From NCBI GenBank assembly GCA_050245975.1, contig JBFWWW010000073.1:1-16215 (forward strand): DNA of 16,215 nt, written 5' to 3'. How positions within the stretch are numbered: position 1 is the stretch's first letter; the number at the start of each line of letters is the position of its first letter. A program made the position numbers and the translations under genes. Shown here in pieces: positions 15,575 through 16,215 of the stretch. The notes below the pieces were generated by a model. The model was not told the origin of the DNA. It saw nothing but the letters and a program-made list of their open reading frames with translations, and searched no databases. The stretch is from JBFWWW01 sp050245975. Lineage in GTDB: Bacteria; Pseudomonadota; Alphaproteobacteria; Rhizobiales; Hyphomicrobiaceae.

Positions 15575-16215
15575 ATGACCTCAATGGATGGGGTGCAGGA
15601 CGTCTCCCTCAAGCCGAGAGCCGCGTCCCGGTCGATTGTAACGCTTCTCAGCGATGCAAGCGATCGGGTGACGCAAATTCTCTACATCCTGGTCACGTTC
15701 AGCTTCGCCGCCATCATGCTGCTCGGCGTGATCTTCCGCTACGCGCTGGACGCACCGATCTACTGGTCCGACGAAGTCGCCCTCATGTGCTTCGTATGGG
15801 CTGCGTTCCTGTCCATAGCGACCGCCTACCTGCACGATCAGCATATCCGGATCGACTTCGTCCTGCGCAAGCTGTCGCCGCGAGCGCTGGCCGCGATCGA
15901 GCCGCTCGCCGCCGGGCTCGCCGGCGGCTACATCGCCTGCCTGCTGCTTTCCGCTGTCGACGCCGTCGCGTTTTTCTCGCGCGTCCGCTCGGACGCGCTG
16001 CAGATCCCGCTCATCGTCGGGTTTTCAGCCGTTCCCGTCTGTTCGACGCTGATGCTCCTTCACTGGCTGAGGAGAGTTTGCGAAACACCCCCGACGTCCC
16101 GCGTCCTGTCGATCGCCATCGCGGTTCTGACGTTCTCTGCGATTTATTTCCAGTTCGGACACTGGCTGAAAATCGCCGGTCACCTGCAGGCGTTTCTGCT
16201 GACCGTAAGTTTCTT
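15575..16215 (+). CDS. TRAP transporter small permease DctQ, probably fused to DctM (partial, cut by right edge)
   Basis: Inner-membrane subunit of the TRAP importer; 213 residues are visible and the frame is still open at the edge. Four DctQ-type membrane segments lie at about 35-55, 65-85, 108-130 and 144-165, with the family core FRYALDAPIYWSDEVA (54-69) and HIRIDFV (90-96). After these, where ordinary DctQ proteins (about 160-190 residues) end, a fifth hydrophobic segment at about 176-194 and the start of a sixth near 203 follow without a stop. This is the pattern of fused QM proteins such as SiaQM, in which an extra helix links the small and large subunits. The ATG at 15575 has GGAAGG 11 bases upstream; ATG 15584 is an alternative start. 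The DctQ call is firm, the fusion likely but unproven within the window. Confidence 0.85.
   Translation, partial: MTSMDGVQDVSLKPRAASRSIVTLLSDASDRVTQILYILVTFSFAAIMLLGVIFRYALDAPIYWSDEVALMCFVWAAFLSIATAYLHDQHIRIDFVLRKLSPRALAAIEPLAAGLAGGYIACLLLSAVDAVAFFSRVRSDALQIPLIVGFSAVPVCSTLMLLHWLRRVCETPPTSRVLSIAIAVLTFSAIYFQFGHWLKIAGHLQAFLLTVSF

Overview
The window is GC-rich, densely packed bacterial DNA with Tat- and Sec-exported binding proteins. Overall it looks like an alphaproteobacterium of the Hyphomicrobiales type (inference from codon use and gene families; no rRNA or other marker is present). It is a transport and catabolism region made of three blocks. No RNA gene, CRISPR array, insertion sequence or phage gene was seen.

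Block 1 (1-6045, minus strand) reads right to left as one probable operon: a class V aminotransferase / cysteine desulfurase-like PLP enzyme (4555-6045), a carboxymuconolactone decarboxylase (CMD)-type protein (3874-4461), an AhpD-like protein with a CxxC centre (3249-3860), a peptide/nickel-type ABC binding protein (1592-3193), and the permeases DppB-like (542-1519) and DppC-like (1-542, cut by the window edge). The two small alpha-helical proteins resemble the uncharacterised TIGRFAM pair I remember as the Avi_7170 and Avi_7169 families, which travel with such an ABC importer.

Block 2 (6224-14304) is a self-contained sulfate-ester module. A LacI-family repressor (6224-7306, minus) is divergent from a plus-strand operon: Tat-exported sugar binding protein, two CUT1 permeases, MalK/UgpC-type ATPase, a sulfatase with no signal peptide, and a true formylglycine-generating enzyme with both active-site cysteines. 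The intergenic region holds a near-perfect 18-bp CG-centred palindrome sitting right after a plausible -10 box, as expected for a LacI-type operator. The likely logic is import of an intact sulfated sugar-like compound followed by cytoplasmic desulfation.

Block 3 (14540-16215, plus) is the start of a TRAP transporter: a DctP-type binding protein and a small permease. The small permease reads on through a fifth membrane segment into what looks like the large subunit, so it is probably a fused QM protein; it is cut by the window edge.

Blocks 1 and 2 may share an organosulfur theme (cysteine-bearing desulfurase-like enzyme on one side, sulfatase plus its maturase on the other). This is an inference; no substrate can be read from the sequence.
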